23,190 bases of DNA from Haemophilus parahaemolyticus (GTDB lineage: Bacteria > Pseudomonadota > Gammaproteobacteria > Enterobacterales > Pasteurellaceae). The notes below the pieces were generated by a model. That model was not told the DNA's origin. It saw only the letters and a list, made by a program, of their open reading frames with translations, and searched no databases. Shown one piece after another: positions 22,410 to 23,190 of the stretch. Positions within the stretch are counted from its first letter, which is position 1. Each line of letters begins with the position of its first letter. Location of the stretch: assembly GCF_018373095.1 (NCBI RefSeq), contig NZ_JAHAHT010000021.1, forward strand, positions 1-23,190, given 5' to 3'. Position numbers and translations under genes: made by a program.

Positions 22410-23033
22410 TCATAAACAAATCACCTCGTCCGCCAACGCCTCACTAAACGCCAAATCGTGGCTAGCAATCAGCATAGGCAGCTCCAACGCTTGCAATAAA
22501 GCGGTCAATTTTGCTTTGTTTTTTGCATCTAGCCCATTTGTGGGTTCGTCTAACAGCAACATTTTCGGTTGCATAGCCAGCACGCCCGCCAAGGCGGTAA
22601 AATTTTTCTCTCCGCCTGAAAGCAAGTTTACAGGGCGATCTTTTAAGTGAGTAATACCCAATTTTTCTAACTGTTCGAGTGCGATCTGATAGGCTTCCGC
22701 CTTGCTTTTGCCTTGATTCAAACAGCCGAATGCCACGTCGTCTAACACGGTTGGACCGAATAACTGATCGTCCGCTTGCTGGAAACAAATCCCTACCGTG
22801 TTTCCTCGCAACGGTATCAAATCCGCTTCTTGGCGGCAGCTTTTATCAAACCAGTTGATCTCGCCCGAATGTAGCGGCACAAAGCCAAGCAAGGCGAGCA
22901 ATAGCGTTGATTTCCCGCTGCCGATTTCGCCTTGCAGCACGAACTTTTGGCATTCACCAATCGCAAAAGTTAAGTCAGAAATCACCGCTTGTTGGTTGCG
23001 GTAAAGGGTTAAGTGATTGACGTTGAGTACCAT
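22410..23033 (-). CDS. cbiO: Nickel/cobalt ECF-type transporter ATPase
   Basis: This is the ATP-binding subunit of a CbiMNQO-like (energy-coupling factor) metal importer, here expected to supply nickel for urease. The 207 residues carry Walker A GEIGSGKST (35-43), the Q-loop FQQADDQLFGPTV (typical of CbiO/EcfA), the ABC signature LSGGEKN (138-144), Walker B MLLLDEPTNGLD and a switch histidine in ASHDLAF. It is a little shorter than many CbiO proteins because the C-terminal tail is missing. It starts seven bases after the cbiQ stop. Metal specificity is inferred from the urease context. Confidence 0.93.
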   Translation of the reverse strand: MVLNVNHLTLYRNQQAVISDLTFAIGECQKFVLQGEIGSGKSTLLLALLGFVPLHSGEINWFDKSCRQEADLIPLRGNTVGICFQQADDQLFGPTVLDDVAFGCLNQGKSKAEAYQIALEQLEKLGITHLKDRPVNLLSGGEKNFTALAGVLAMQPKMLLLDEPTNGLDAKNKAKLTALLQALELPMLIASHDLAFSEALADEVICL

Positions 23034-23040
23034 TTTTTTA

Positions 23041-23190
23041 TTAAAGTTTAAATCCCCTTGCCTTCATCGCTATTTCCGCTTTTTCAGCTTTGAGCATTGA
23101 GTGAATCAGCAATAGAGCGACCCGTTGGGCATAGACTTTCATCGTAAACAGGTTAAATTTTGGATGAAACCCGCGGGCTTTCATTGCCAT
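23041..23190 (-). CDS. cbiQ: Nickel/cobalt ECF transporter transmembrane subunit (3' end)
   Basis: The window ends inside this gene; the last 49 codons are present. They read AMKARGFHPK near the window edge and AMKARGFKL at the C-terminus. These are the two A-R-G-containing coupling motifs by which CbiQ/EcfT contacts its ATPases, separated by the expected helical stretch. Upstream genes of the transporter (substrate-specific components) would lie beyond the window. Confidence 0.9.
   Translation of the reverse strand: MAMKARGFHPKFNLFTMKVYAQRVALLLIHSMLKAEKAEIAMKARGFKL

Noticed and set aside
1..23190. CRISPR array, tRNA or rRNA genes, prophage or toxin-antitoxin pair
   Set aside because: I saw no regularly spaced repeats, cloverleaf-like sequences, phage proteins or small two-gene modules with recognisable motifs.

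Overview
The window looks like a chromosomal segment of a urease-positive Pasteurellaceae bacterium, most like Actinobacillus or a close relative. The evidence is gene content (frdABCD, an ascorbate ula regulon, a urease cluster with a urea channel and a Cbi-type nickel/cobalt ABC transporter) and many DNA-uptake signal sequences. The uptake signals are mainly the ACAAGCGGT type typical of the A. pleuropneumoniae branch, with a minority of the AAGTGCGGT type typical of Haemophilus. The species call is an inference; no rRNA or other marker is present.

Layout. 1-93 is the end of an IS3-like element with the first 13 codons of its transposase, running out of the window. 352-1278 is hldD (LPS heptose epimerase). 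1358-9934 is an L-ascorbate regulon in two opposed arms: ulaG and ulaR, then ulaE and ulaF, on the minus strand, and a fused ulaAB, ulaC and ulaD on the plus strand. The 377-bp divergent region between ulaG and ulaAB carries two CRP-like sites, each placed about 40 bp upstream of a plausible start. The minus arm is interrupted between ulaR and ulaE by an AT-rich insert: a wrecked siderophore-type N-monooxygenase gene coupled to an intact EamA exporter gene.

10242-13532 is frdABCD (fumarate reductase) with a probable FNR site and a strong terminator. A small YgjV-like membrane protein gene and epmA (EF-P lysylation) follow.

15049-23190, all on the minus strand, is a nickel/urea module. In transcription order it holds cbiQ (3' end only), cbiO, a UT-type urea channel gene, ureA, ureB, ureC, a glutathione-S-transferase-like gene, ureE, ureF, ureG and ureD. 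Together these would import nickel, admit urea, build the apo-enzyme and load its nickel centre, releasing ammonia.

The intergenic gaps are rich in small palindromic repeats: REP-like GTGGGC/GCCCAC palindromes, one 22-bp perfect inverted pair between ureB and ureA, and a 163-bp MITE-like element between the GST-like gene and ureE. I see no tRNA, rRNA or CRISPR array. No wholly new system is evident. The least ordinary items are the decayed siderophore gene/exporter insert, the GST-like gene inside the urease operon, the MITE-like and REP-like elements, and the mixed uptake-signal dialects.
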